A DNA stretch of 64,000 nt from Microvirga soli. Lineage in GTDB: Bacteria; Pseudomonadota; Alphaproteobacteria; Rhizobiales; Beijerinckiaceae. Of this stretch, positions 47,255 through 55,760 are shown piece after piece. Position 1 is the stretch's first letter; the number at the start of each line of letters is the position of its first letter. The DNA lies in NCBI RefSeq assembly GCF_016734765.1, contig NZ_JAERQE010000008.1:104175-168174 (forward strand), read 5' to 3'. Both the position numbers and the translations under genes were made by a program. The notes beneath the pieces were generated by a model. It was not told where the DNA came from. It saw only the letters and a program-made list of their open reading frames with translations, and did not search any database.

Positions 47255-50065
47255 ATGCCAAATCTATCATCATGGGGCGAGCGGCTTAATATAGGCACCA
47301 ATGGAGAACGCTACGAACTCCAGGTAACAGCCTTGAAGAATGGGACGTTTGTCGCTGTATGGTCGGAGTACGGCACAGATTTTGACATCAGAGCGCAGAT
47401 CTTTATGGCCGATGGCACGGCTATAGGTCAGGACTTCCAAGTCAATACATCCGATGTGAAGTATGATGGATCGAATGCTCCTTCGACTCAACGCTTTCCG
47501 GATGTCAGTGCCCTCGCCGACGGCGGCTTCGCTGTAGCCTGGGTCGATTATACAGGCGGCGCGATGTCAGGCAAGGACATCAGGGCGCGGGCTTTCAATG
47601 CGGACGGAACAGGCAGAGGCGACGATTTCATCGCAAGCAAGGCATTTATCGGGGACCAGACTTCGCCTCATATAACCTCCTATGGGAACGGGGGCGGTTT
47701 TATCGTCTCGTCTAGGGGTTTTGGACTCGACCAAACTATAGGTGTTAGCAACACGGTATTTGACGCAGCAGGAAACTCTACTGAGTTCTGGCTGGCCGGC
47801 AATTTCGAATCCCACTCGGCTTCCGCCATCATTGATTCCCCTCCAGGTGCTCGATACGCCGGCATGTTCATCTCAGCAGTCCTTGATGCTGATAAGCGGG
47901 AGATTAAAGTAAACGCGATTTCCAACAACGGCAGCGCAGATGGTTGGACCATCGGAACAGAGAACAAGCCGAGTGGCGTATATGTAACCGCTCTTTCAGG
48001 AGGGCGCTTCATCATTACATGGAAGCAAACGTAAGGCTCCAGCCCCTTCAGGGAGGTGGTCAAGGCCATCATCTATGGGGCAGACGGCAATGCTGGCCCA
48101 GTATTAGATCTCGCCACAGGCACTTCCCCTGAATATAAAATTGAGAATTCCGTCGTTGCAGCGCTTCCTGACGGCGGCTTCGCTTTGGCCTATTTAGAAG
48201 GCGGGGACATTAGGGCTCAATCCTATAGTGCGAATGGCACCATCAACGGCAATCACGTTGTCATTGATGCAAACATTCCCTACGATGTGAAGAACCCGCC
48301 CCTACCTCCCACAATCACGACTCTGGCCGATGGACGTTTTATAGTTGGTTGGGGGACTATTGGGCAGGGTGCTGCACCACTTGTTCAGGCGCAAATCTTC
48401 GACGGCCGCTTTACGCCTGTGGTGGTGAACGGGACCTCGGGCGACGATCACTACATCGGGTCCAACCAATCCGGCGATATTCTGCGCGGAGAAGGCGGGA
48501 ACGATTTCCTCCGGGGTGAGGGCGGCGACGACATTCTCAATGGCGGAACAGGAGCGGACCGCCTCGATGGCGGCGAGGGCAACGACATCGTCTCCTACTA
48601 TGTCGAAGGCAGCACAATTGGGATCATCGCCAGCCTGACCAGCGCGATCGATGGCGACACCTACATCAGCATCGAGGGGCTCCGGGGCGGCCTCGGCAAC
48701 GACAGCCTCACCGGCAGCGATGGCAACAACACCCTGCAGGGCGGGCAAGGTCACGATACGCTCGTGGGCGCCGGCGGCGAGGATACCCTCGTCGGCGAGG
48801 GCGGCAACGATGTCCTCTATGCCGGCGCCGGCAAGGACAGCCTGTGGGGCGACAATCAGGATGGCAGTGTTGCGAGTGGCTGGAACAAGGTCAGCTATGA
48901 GAATGCCACGGGAGGCATCCGCCTCGACCGAACAGAAGCTAACGGGTCGAAGAACAAAGGCTGGGCCGAGAACGACGTCTATTCCCACATCAATGCCTTT
49001 GACGGAACCAAGTTCGCTGACGCCATGATCGGCGCCGGAGGCACCGACGAGTTCTATGCCGGAAACGGCAACGATAGCCTGGAAGGCGGCACCGACAATG
49101 ACTTCCTCTTCGGCGAGGCGGGCAACGATGTGCTGACGGGTGGGGCCGGCAACGACGTCCTTGACGGTGGCACAGGCATCAACACGGCCATCTTCTCCGG
49201 CAATAGTGGGCAGTATACGATTGGTCCCAAAGCCGCCGACGGCGGCATCACGGTCACAGGCCTCGACGGCACCGACGTGGTCAGGAATGTGCGCCTGCTC
49301 CAGTTTGGCGACAAGGTGGTGGCCCTGAGCAATGCCGCTCCCACCGGCCTGTCCCTGTCGAAGGCCAGCACGGTGGAGAATGCGACGATCGGTGTTGTGG
49401 TCGGAGACCTTGCGGCCAAAGATACCGATGGCGACGCGATCCGATACAGCCTGGCGGCCGGCTCGAGTTCGGTCTTTGCCATCCGCGGCAACAGCCTGGT
49501 GGTGGCAGGCCCGCTCGACTTCGAGACCCAGCCCAGCCATCAGGTGACGATCCTGGCCAAGGACGATTTCGGCGGCAGCACCAGCCTGACGGTGACCCTC
49601 ACCGTCGGCAACGCCATGGACACGACGCCGTTCACCATCCGCGGCACGGCCCAAGCGGACGTGCTCAGCGGCGAGAATGGCAACGACACAATCTACGGCA
49701 GCGGTGGCAAGGATGTGCTCACCGGCCATGGTGGCAAGGACGTGTTCGTGTTCGACACACGACTAAACAAGCGCACGAATGTCGATCAGGTGACGGACTT
49801 CCGTTACCAGGACGACAGCTTCTACCTGGACAACAAGGTGTTCACCAAGCTGGGGTCAGGCACGTTCTCCAAGCCGAAGAAGTTCAAGAGCGATATGTTT
49901 GTGCAGAACAGCAAGGCCAAGGATGCGGAGGACCGCATCGTCTACGACAAGAAGACGGGCAAGCTGTACTACGATGAGGACGGCACCGGATCGAAGGCGC
50001 AGATCCAGATCGCCACGCTCACTAACAAGAGCAAGCTTACTTACCAGGACTTCTTCGTCATCTGA
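47255..50065 (+). pseudogene. Large RTX/cadherin-like adhesin gene split by one in-frame stop codon
   Basis: Two open frames, 47255-48034 (259 residues) and 48056-50065 (669 residues), lie in the same frame with only TAA (48032-48034) and seven sense codons between them. Read through, the product is 936 codons long. Repeated units with GGFAVAWVDYT, DIRARAFNADGT, GGRFIITWKQT and VKAIIYGADGN continue smoothly across the stop, so one gene was interrupted by a single codon. The second part has RTX nonapeptides (about 48460-49200), a cadherin-like domain (SKASTVENATIGVVVGDL, DGDAIRYSL, DDFGGSTSLTVTL) and the shared C-terminal module (VYDKKTGKLYYDEDG, QDFFVI). GTG 48056 has ggag directly against it, so re-initiation looks poor. 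Confidence 0.65.
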
Positions 50066-50100
50066 GTTCGATCTTGTAGAGTAGCGCCTGGAGCACAAAG

Positions 50101-50130
50101 AAAAGGCCCGGAAAATATCCCAGGCCTTTT
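50101..50130. terminator. Bidirectional terminator between convergent RTX genes
   Basis: aaaaggcc (50101-50108) and ggcctttt (50123-50130) form a stem flanked by A- and T-tracts, giving a U-rich tail on either strand. The stops of the converging genes are at 50065 and 50136. Confidence 0.75.
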
Positions 50131-50135
50131 TATGT

Positions 50136-51566
50136 TCAGAGAACGAAATCGACAGCTGAGAGCTGCGCCTTCAAAACTTTCTCGAGTCTGATGTAGTGGC
50201 TCGTCCCGGAGAGAAAGACGACGGAATAGTCTGTTCTGTCGGCGATGTTCAGATCCGCGAAAGAACCGAGGCGCCAGGCGCGCAGATCGATCTGATCCTC
50301 TCCCGGGCGGAAATACTGGATCGTGTCCCTGCCGGAGGAAAGGTCGAAGGCGAAGAGGTCACGGCCGCCGCCTCCGTCCAGGGTGTCGTTCCCGCTGCCG
50401 CCGTTCAGATAATCCGCCCCGGTGCCGCCATAGGAGGAATCGCCAATCAGGCGATCGTTGCCGGAGCCGCCGAACAGGGTGTCGTTGCCATAGGTGACAG
50501 AGGCGCTCGTGACCTCCGCGTCTCCGTAAAGGATGTCATTGCCCGAGCTGCCGTTCAGATAATCGTCTCCACCCCGGCTCTGATCGTTCAGGGACACGGC
50601 ATCGCCATAGAGCGTGTCCTTGCCTGTGCTTCCGTAAAGCGAGTCGTTTCCACCTGCCGAGGCGCCGAACATGCTGTAGGCATCGCCATAAAGGAGGTTG
50701 TTGCCGCTCTCGCCAGCCAGGTAGTCGGCACCACCGATCGCATAATCGGACATCGTGTAGGCATCGCCATAGAGACGGTCGTTGCTGGAGCCGCCATAGA
50801 GCTTGTCGCCGCCGCCGACGGCGAACTCGCGCATGGAATAACCATCGCCATAGAGAGCGTCTTCCGAGCTGCCGCCCTTGAGGATGTCGGCGCCACCTGT
50901 CGCAGAGTTGATGAGCGAGCGTCCGTCGCCGTAGAGAATGTCCGCTCCGCTGTCGCCGCTCAGCGTATCCGCTCCACCGATGGCGCGCGCGGCCATGCTG
51001 TAGGAATCGCCATAGAGCCTATCGTCGTTGTTGCCTCCGGACAGGAGATCCGCGCCGCCCCTGGCTGAACCGGTCAGCTTGTGGGCATCGCCATAAAGCG
51101 AGTCGTTGTCGCCTTCTCCATAGAGGCTGTCGGAGCCCCCGAGGGCATTGGACGACATGGTATAGGCATCGCCGAAAAGCAGGTCGTTGTCGTAGCCGCC
51201 ATACAGCTTGTCGGCGCCGCCCCTGGCCGAGCCTGACATGGTGCGGGCGTCGCCGTAGAGCTTGTCATAGCCGTACTCACCCCAGATCCTGTCCGATCCA
51301 CCCCTGGCCGAGTAGCTCATGGAATAGGCATCGCCGATCACCGTATCGCCATCCGCCCCGGCCCAGAGCGTATCGGCACCGCCGCGCGCGGTCAGCCTCA
51401 GTGTTCTTGCATCGCCGTAAAGATAATCCGCTCCGCTGTAGCCGTGGATCGAATCTCCTCCCGTAGTACCTGAGCTGCGAGTGCCGCTGCTATCGCCGTA
51501 GATGGTGTCGGAAGTGCCGCTGCCTTCGAGAAAGTTTCTGCCCAATGAGCCGATTTTACGAGCCAT
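50136..51566 (-). CDS. RTX-variant protein built from twelve 27-residue repeats
   Basis: 476 residues from ATG 51566, no N-terminal signal. Residues 35-359 are twelve tandem units of 27 residues (the last one of 28), each of three nine-residue turns: GGxDxLYGG, then xGxDxLYGD, then a non-RTX turn of AYSMSxxAx type in place of glycine-rich sequence. Ordinary RTX turns follow (GSGNDRLIGD, GGSGNDTLDGGGGRD), then a C-terminal domain (LFAFDLSSGRDTIQYFRPGEDQID) and a tail ending SAVDFVL. The usual LYYDxDG module is absent. It probably folds as a long parallel beta-roll in which every third turn lacks calcium ligands. Function unknown; a structural surface role is possible. Confidence 0.88.
   Translation of the reverse strand: MARKIGSLGRNFLEGSGTSDTIYGDSSGTRSSGTTGGDSIHGYSGADYLYGDARTLRLTARGGADTLWAGADGDTVIGDAYSMSYSARGGSDRIWGEYGYDKLYGDARTMSGSARGGADKLYGGYDNDLLFGDAYTMSSNALGGSDSLYGEGDNDSLYGDAHKLTGSARGGADLLSGGNNDDRLYGDSYSMAARAIGGADTLSGDSGADILYGDGRSLINSATGGADILKGGSSEDALYGDGYSMREFAVGGGDKLYGGSSNDRLYGDAYTMSDYAIGGADYLAGESGNNLLYGDAYSMFGASAGGNDSLYGSTGKDTLYGDAVSLNDQSRGGDDYLNGSSGNDILYGDAEVTSASVTYGNDTLFGGSGNDRLIGDSSYGGTGADYLNGGSGNDTLDGGGGRDLFAFDLSSGRDTIQYFRPGEDQIDLRAWRLGSFADLNIADRTDYSVVFLSGTSHYIRLEKVLKAQLSAVDFVL
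50490..51464 (-). repeat. Twelve in-frame tandem repeats of 81 bp
   Basis: The DNA coding residues 35-359 of the gene at 50136-51566. Eleven units are exactly 27 codons and one is 28. Protein conservation is highest at GG.D.L.G and LYGDAYS.; the DNA copies have diverged, so this is an old array and not a recent amplification. Confidence 0.85.
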
Positions 51567-51762
51567 TCTTATTGCACCTGATTCTTACTGCTTCGCTGAG
51601 GGGCGTACCTTATTTGCTTGTTACAAAGTTTCCATAGCATCCCGCTGCGTCATATAGACATAGGTTCTTAGAATCATATGACGGACCGCTGCGCATGCGG
51701 GCTTGATGTTTCCAATGAGGGATGCTTAGCCAGCAGAGACGATCCCCCGGCACGAGGATATG

Positions 51763-52881
51763 ATGAACCGCTCCTCCCCCTCTCTCGATACGCTTTTCAC
51801 CTGGATCCGGACTGAGAGCCCGACCTCCGACCGGGCCGGCGTCAATCTGATGATGGACCTCGTGGTCGCGCAGATGCAGGACGTGCCGGTAGCGGTCGAG
51901 CGTATTCCGGGCACGGACGGCTTGGGTGACGTGCTGGTGCTGCGGGCCGGCCCCCAGACAGCGGAGCCCGGCATCCTGGTGATGTCGCATCTCGACACGG
52001 TCCACCCGGTCGGCACCATCGAGAGCGACCTGCCGCTGCGGATCGAGGGCGATCGGCTTTACGGGCCTGGCATCTACGACATGAAGGGCGGCGCCTGGTT
52101 CTGCCTCGAGGCGTTCAAGGACGTGGCGCGCCGGGGCACGGCAGCGCGGCCGATCACCTTCCTGGTGACGCCGGACGAGGAGATCGGCTCGCCGATCACC
52201 CGGCCGATGATCGAGGATCTCGGTCGCCGCTCGGCTTACGCCCTCGTGACCGAACCCGCCCGCGATGGCGGCCAGATCGTCACCGCGCGCAAAGGGGTAG
52301 GGCGCTTCGACGTGCATGTGGAGGGGCGGCCTGCCCATGCAGGCTCGCGCCATAAGGACGGCCGCAACGCCATCTACGAGGCGGCGCGCCAGATCCTCGC
52401 CGTCGAGGCCATGACGGATTACGCGCGTGGCATCACCACGACGGTCGGCATGGTGTCTGGCGGCACGGCCGTGAACACCATTCCGCAGCATTGCCGTTTT
52501 CCGGTGGACCTGCGGGTCGAGACGGTCGCCGATGGCGAGGCCGTGACGGCAGCGCTCCTCGGGCTGAAGCCTCAAAATCCCGATTTCAGGGTCTCCGTCA
52601 CCGGCGGCATGAACCGGCCGCCCTATGAGCGCAGCGAGGCGACTTCCAAACTCTTCGACCACGCCAAGTCGCTCGCGGCCGAAATCGGCTTCGACCTCGT
52701 CTCCGCGCCCCGCGCCGGCGGCGGCTCCGACGGCAACTTCACGGCGGCGCTCGGCATCCCGACCCTCGACGGCCTCGGCATCGACGGCGATGGCGCTCAC
52801 ACCCTCCAGGAATACGGCCTGATCTCCTCCATCGCACCGCGCCAGAAGCTCATGACGCGCCTGCTGGAGACCCTGCGCTGA
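51763..52881 (+). CDS. M20-family metallopeptidase (glutamate carboxypeptidase-like)
   Basis: 372 residues; ATG 51763 has gagg 5 nt upstream, ATG 51760 is in frame three bases earlier. Zinc-dependent carboxypeptidase G2-like architecture: VMSHLDTVHP (His and Asp ligands), GIYDMKGGAW, the general-base Glu in TPDEEIGSP, TEPARDG, and the final His in GDGAHTLQEYG. The dimerisation domain (ARKGVGRFDVHVEGRPAHAG) is present. No signal peptide, so cytoplasmic. Substrate may be an N-acylated amino acid or folate-type glutamate. It is convergent with marC. Confidence 0.88.
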   Translation: MNRSSPSLDTLFTWIRTESPTSDRAGVNLMMDLVVAQMQDVPVAVERIPGTDGLGDVLVLRAGPQTAEPGILVMSHLDTVHPVGTIESDLPLRIEGDRLYGPGIYDMKGGAWFCLEAFKDVARRGTAARPITFLVTPDEEIGSPITRPMIEDLGRRSAYALVTEPARDGGQIVTARKGVGRFDVHVEGRPAHAGSRHKDGRNAIYEAARQILAVEAMTDYARGITTTVGMVSGGTAVNTIPQHCRFPVDLRVETVADGEAVTAALLGLKPQNPDFRVSVTGGMNRPPYERSEATSKLFDHAKSLAAEIGFDLVSAPRAGGGSDGNFTAALGIPTLDGLGIDGDGAHTLQEYGLISSIAPRQKLMTRLLETLR

Positions 52882-52897
52882 CGAACGACGTCCGCGG

Positions 52898-53536
52898 CTA
52901 GGCCGCCCAGCCGCGGATCAGCGCCAGCACGCCGTCGATGATGAACTGCACGGCGAGTCCCGCCAGGATCACGCCCAACAGCCGGGTCAGGACCACGTTG
53001 CCCGTGACACCGAGCCACCGGGAGACCCGGTCGGCGGCGGAGAACACCACGAGGCAGATCAGGATGCCTAACGCAATCAGGATGAGCAGGGCCGAGAGAT
53101 AGGCGATGTTGCCGTCGGCGCGGCCCGCGAGCAGGATCACGGCCGTAATGGCTCCAGGCCCGGCCATGAGCGGAATGGCGAGCGGGAAGGCCGCGACATT
53201 GCGGATATGATCCTCGGTGATGGCGATGTCGGCCGTGTGCTGCTTGCGCTCGTTGCGGCGCTCGAACACCATCTCGAAGGCGATCCAGAACAGCAGCAGG
53301 CCGCCGGAGATGCGGAAGGCCGGAATGCCGACGCCAAGGAGGCGCAGCAGAACCTCGCCCCCGAGGCCGAAGAAGGCCAGAATGCCGAAGGCGATCAGGC
53401 TCGCCCGCACGGCCACCCGGCGCCGCTCCGCTGCGTTCATCCCCCGGGTCAGCGAGACGAAGATCGGCGCAAGGGCCGGCGGGTCGAGGGTGACGAGCAT
53501 GGTCACCAGGGCGGCGGAGATGTAGTCGAGGAGCAT
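52898..53536 (-). CDS. MarC-family integral membrane protein
   Basis: 212 residues, ATG 53536. Six predicted membrane helices; family phrases TLDPPALAPIFVSLTRGM, FRISGGLLLFWIAFEMVF, and PLAIPLMAGPGAITAVILL. MarC/UPF0056 proteins were once linked to multiple-antibiotic resistance in E. coli, but that link has been withdrawn; function remains open. Divergent from the PP2C-like gene (69 bp between starts). Confidence 0.9.
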   Translation of the reverse strand: MLLDYISAALVTMLVTLDPPALAPIFVSLTRGMNAAERRRVAVRASLIAFGILAFFGLGGEVLLRLLGVGIPAFRISGGLLLFWIAFEMVFERRNERKQHTADIAITEDHIRNVAAFPLAIPLMAGPGAITAVILLAGRADGNIAYLSALLILIALGILICLVVFSAADRVSRWLGVTGNVVLTRLLGVILAGLAVQFIIDGVLALIRGWAA

Positions 53537-53605
53537 CGGCTGGACCTTCCTTCAAGCTTTGCGTTATGGCGTTGCCAGGGATGTTTGGCGAGGGGGCGGG
53601 GCGCG

Positions 53606-54460
53606 ATGTTCACGGTTTTGGATCGGATCAGCTGGCCGGGGCATTCGGACAAGCCCAACGAGGACATCTGTGGCCTCTCGGGCGATTGGGCCTGGGTGAT
53701 CGACACCTCGATCTTTCCCGGCACCTCACCCGTCATGCACGAGGCAAGCGATGCCGCTTGGCTTGCGAAATTCGCCGACGAGCGGCTCTCAAACCTTGCG
53801 CCTCACGCCGACGACGGCCCGCCCCTGATCCGTCACGTCATGGAGGAGGCCCGTACGGCCTACCGGGCCGTCGCGCCCGCAGACCGGCATGAGGATTTCG
53901 TCACCTGGCCGCTCGGAGCCATGACTCTGGTCCACCGCAGGGACAATGTGCTCGATGCCTGGACCTTCGGCGACACCACGGCCTATGTGCGACAGCCGGA
54001 CGGCACAGTCCGGGTGCTGGGGGATGCTCCAGGCCTGAGGGAGGCGGAAGCCGCCATGGCCGCCGATTTGATGCGGCAGGCAGGCTCCAGGCCCACGGCC
54101 ATCCTCGCAGAACCCGTCTTCCTCGCTTGGCTCGGAGGTCGCCGCGAGCGCCAGCGCAGGAGCGGCATCCCGCCGGCCCTCCTGAGCCTCAACCCGGATG
54201 CTGCCGACCGGCTGCGATGCGAGACGGCCCCCTGCGAGGACGGCACAGCGATCCTCCTCGCCTCGGATGGGTTCTCGGTTCTGGTCGACCTTTATCGTGC
54301 GATGGATGCCGAGGCGCTCATGGAGGCGGCGGTCGCTTCCGGTCTTGGACCCCTGGCGAGGCTGGCGCGAGAAATCGAGACCGAGCGCGATGCGGACGGA
54401 ACGCTCTATCCCCGCTTCAAGCTGAGCGACGACACAACGGCGATTTTGCTGAGGGCCTAG
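53606..54460 (+). CDS. Divergent PP2C-like serine/threonine phosphatase
   Basis: 284 residues from ATG 53606; the frame is open upstream inside marC, but the family fold starts here. The order of motifs resembles PP2C: KPNEDICGLSGDWAWVIDTS (the first metal Asp, but DG is DT here), LGAMTLVHRRDNVLDAWTFGDTTAYV, ILLASDGFSVLVDLY (SDGF, metal Asp) and SDDTTAILLR (in place of DN). Thus two metal ligands seem kept and the first DG changed. It may be a weak phosphatase or a sensor. No kinase is nearby. Cytoplasmic. Confidence 0.65.
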   Translation: MFTVLDRISWPGHSDKPNEDICGLSGDWAWVIDTSIFPGTSPVMHEASDAAWLAKFADERLSNLAPHADDGPPLIRHVMEEARTAYRAVAPADRHEDFVTWPLGAMTLVHRRDNVLDAWTFGDTTAYVRQPDGTVRVLGDAPGLREAEAAMAADLMRQAGSRPTAILAEPVFLAWLGGRRERQRRSGIPPALLSLNPDAADRLRCETAPCEDGTAILLASDGFSVLVDLYRAMDAEALMEAAVASGLGPLARLAREIETERDADGTLYPRFKLSDDTTAILLRA

Positions 54461-54495
54461 CTCGACCCCACCCATTTTGGCCGGCCGTGATGAGC

Positions 54496-54600
54496 GGGTG
54501 TCATCCTGGCGCACGAATGCGCGGGGAGGGAATCTATTTGCTTGCGAGGTGCTATGGATTCCCTTCCTCTCCGCTGACGCTCCAGCTGGGAGTGACACCC
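54496..54600. repeat. Palindromic repeat element, gggtgtca ends
   Basis: Ends gggtgtca (54496-54503) and tgacaccc (54593-54600) are perfect complements; inside, gggaatc and gattccc also pair. About 105 bp, related at its left end to the gtcatcc family but of different interior. A relic with similar text (gtcatatccggcgcg...gggagggtgac) is at 62255-62290. Confidence 0.65.
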
Positions 54601-54640
54601 ACACCGCCTCGTCCCTCTTCCGCGGCGTGATACCTACATC

Positions 54641-54846
54641 GTCATCCCCGGACCTGTTCCGGGGATCCACGTTGTGTGTCTCTCCGCCCTCATCCTGAGG
54701 AGGTCGCGGAGCGACCGTCTCGAAGGAGGTTCCAGAGAGCACTGGAGCCTCCTTCGAGATGCAGACTGCGTCTGCTCCTCAGGATGAGGATTGAGGTTGC
54801 TTGAGCGGGTGCAGGACGTGGATGGCCGGGACGAGCCCGGCCATGA
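54641..54846. repeat. Three further palindromes in tandem
   Basis: 54641-54670 (gtcatccccgga...tccggggatcc), 54691-54786 (arms catcctgaggag and ctcctcaggatg, with an inner tctcgaaggagg / cctccttcgaga stem) and 54822-54844 (atggccggg / cccggccat). All are non-coding. They follow directly on the element at 54496-54600. Confidence 0.7.
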
Positions 54847-55188
54847 CGGAGGGGATGTTTGTTCCTACTTTGTTCTTGACTTTGGTCCTAAGCTGAGCTA
54901 TAAGGTTGCTTAGATCTGTTCCTGAGAGGGGCGCGCTCGCGAGGCGTCGCAGTGTGGGAGCAGGCACGGTCCCGCCGCAGGGCTCGCAAACCTGTGATCG
55001 CGGGTGGCCGATCCTGGCATGCCTCCAGGTCCGCTGAAACAAACCGTGCGTGACGAGCAGTCTGGCTCTCACATTCACCACACATCATCGAGCCGGGCTG
55101 CCCGTTGCGCCACCCTCGATCAACCTTCAGGCTCGCAGCTCACGCTGCAGGCCCACAGGTGCTGGCTCTTTGACACCCTGTCACCCGC

Positions 55189-55429
55189 ATCATCCCGGAC
55201 GGCATAGCCGATCCGGGATCGCAAGACGAATGAAGCACCATCATCCCGGGGTTGCGCAGCAGAGCCCGGGATCCATAACCGCCGACGAGGCAGAACGAGG
55301 CGCAACACTTCCCGCTCTCCTTGAGACGTTGGCCATTATGGATCTCCGCCTGCGCGGGGATGACAGCATGCAGGTTCCGGCGCTACCTCCTGCACACGAT
55401 CCCGGATCAACTCCGACGTACGGGATGAC
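55189..55429. repeat. Full-length palindromic repeat copy C with two flanking short copies
   Basis: A short element 55189-55222 (catcatcccggac...gatccgggatc), a full-length copy 55241-55364 (tcatcccggg...gggatgac) closely matching the copy at 3087-3211, and a mirror short element 55397-55429 (cgatcccggatc...cgggatgac). The arrangement repeats the one at 25319-25591: short, full, short. Confidence 0.75.
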
Positions 55430-55760
55430 GGTTCGTGAAACAGCAGAGTTCAATTAAATCAGACGTTTAGGGGGAGCCTTTGAGGCCGTTTCTCGGCCGG
55501 TCCTCAGCCCTGCGAAATCGCCACAGGCGCGTGCCAGCTCACCGCGGCGCTTCATCCGTCAATAAGTTGCTGAAACGTAAACGGATTTCGCTCCTGTCCT
55601 TGCCTCTGGAAAACCCGTCAAAAAGCTTGAAAAACGTGGCATTCTCCCCCATGTAAGAGCCTGATTTCAATTGGATTCGCGGGCCTGCCGGACGGCTTGA
55701 CGAAGCGGCACCATAAGCCGCCTCTCGCGAAAGGGCAGACCGTTTTAAGAAAGACCAACC

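Larger units (their letters stand above)
54461..55760. other. 1.3-kb non-coding repeat island upstream of gyrA
   Basis: No credible gene lies between the PP2C-like gene and gyrA. About half is palindromic repeats (see separate entries). The rest, notably 54850-55185 and 55430-55760, has no motif I can name; the last 300 bp must contain the gyrA promoter. Several open frames on both strands are chance frames through repeats. Confidence 0.7.

Noticed and set aside
50490..51464. Recent tandem amplification of the 81-bp repeat
   Set aside because: The DNA copies have diverged clearly while the protein pattern is kept, which indicates an old array under selection.
54461..55760. Possible CRISPR array
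   Set aside because: The repeats are palindromic elements of different lengths and types without regular spacers; no cas genes are present in the window.
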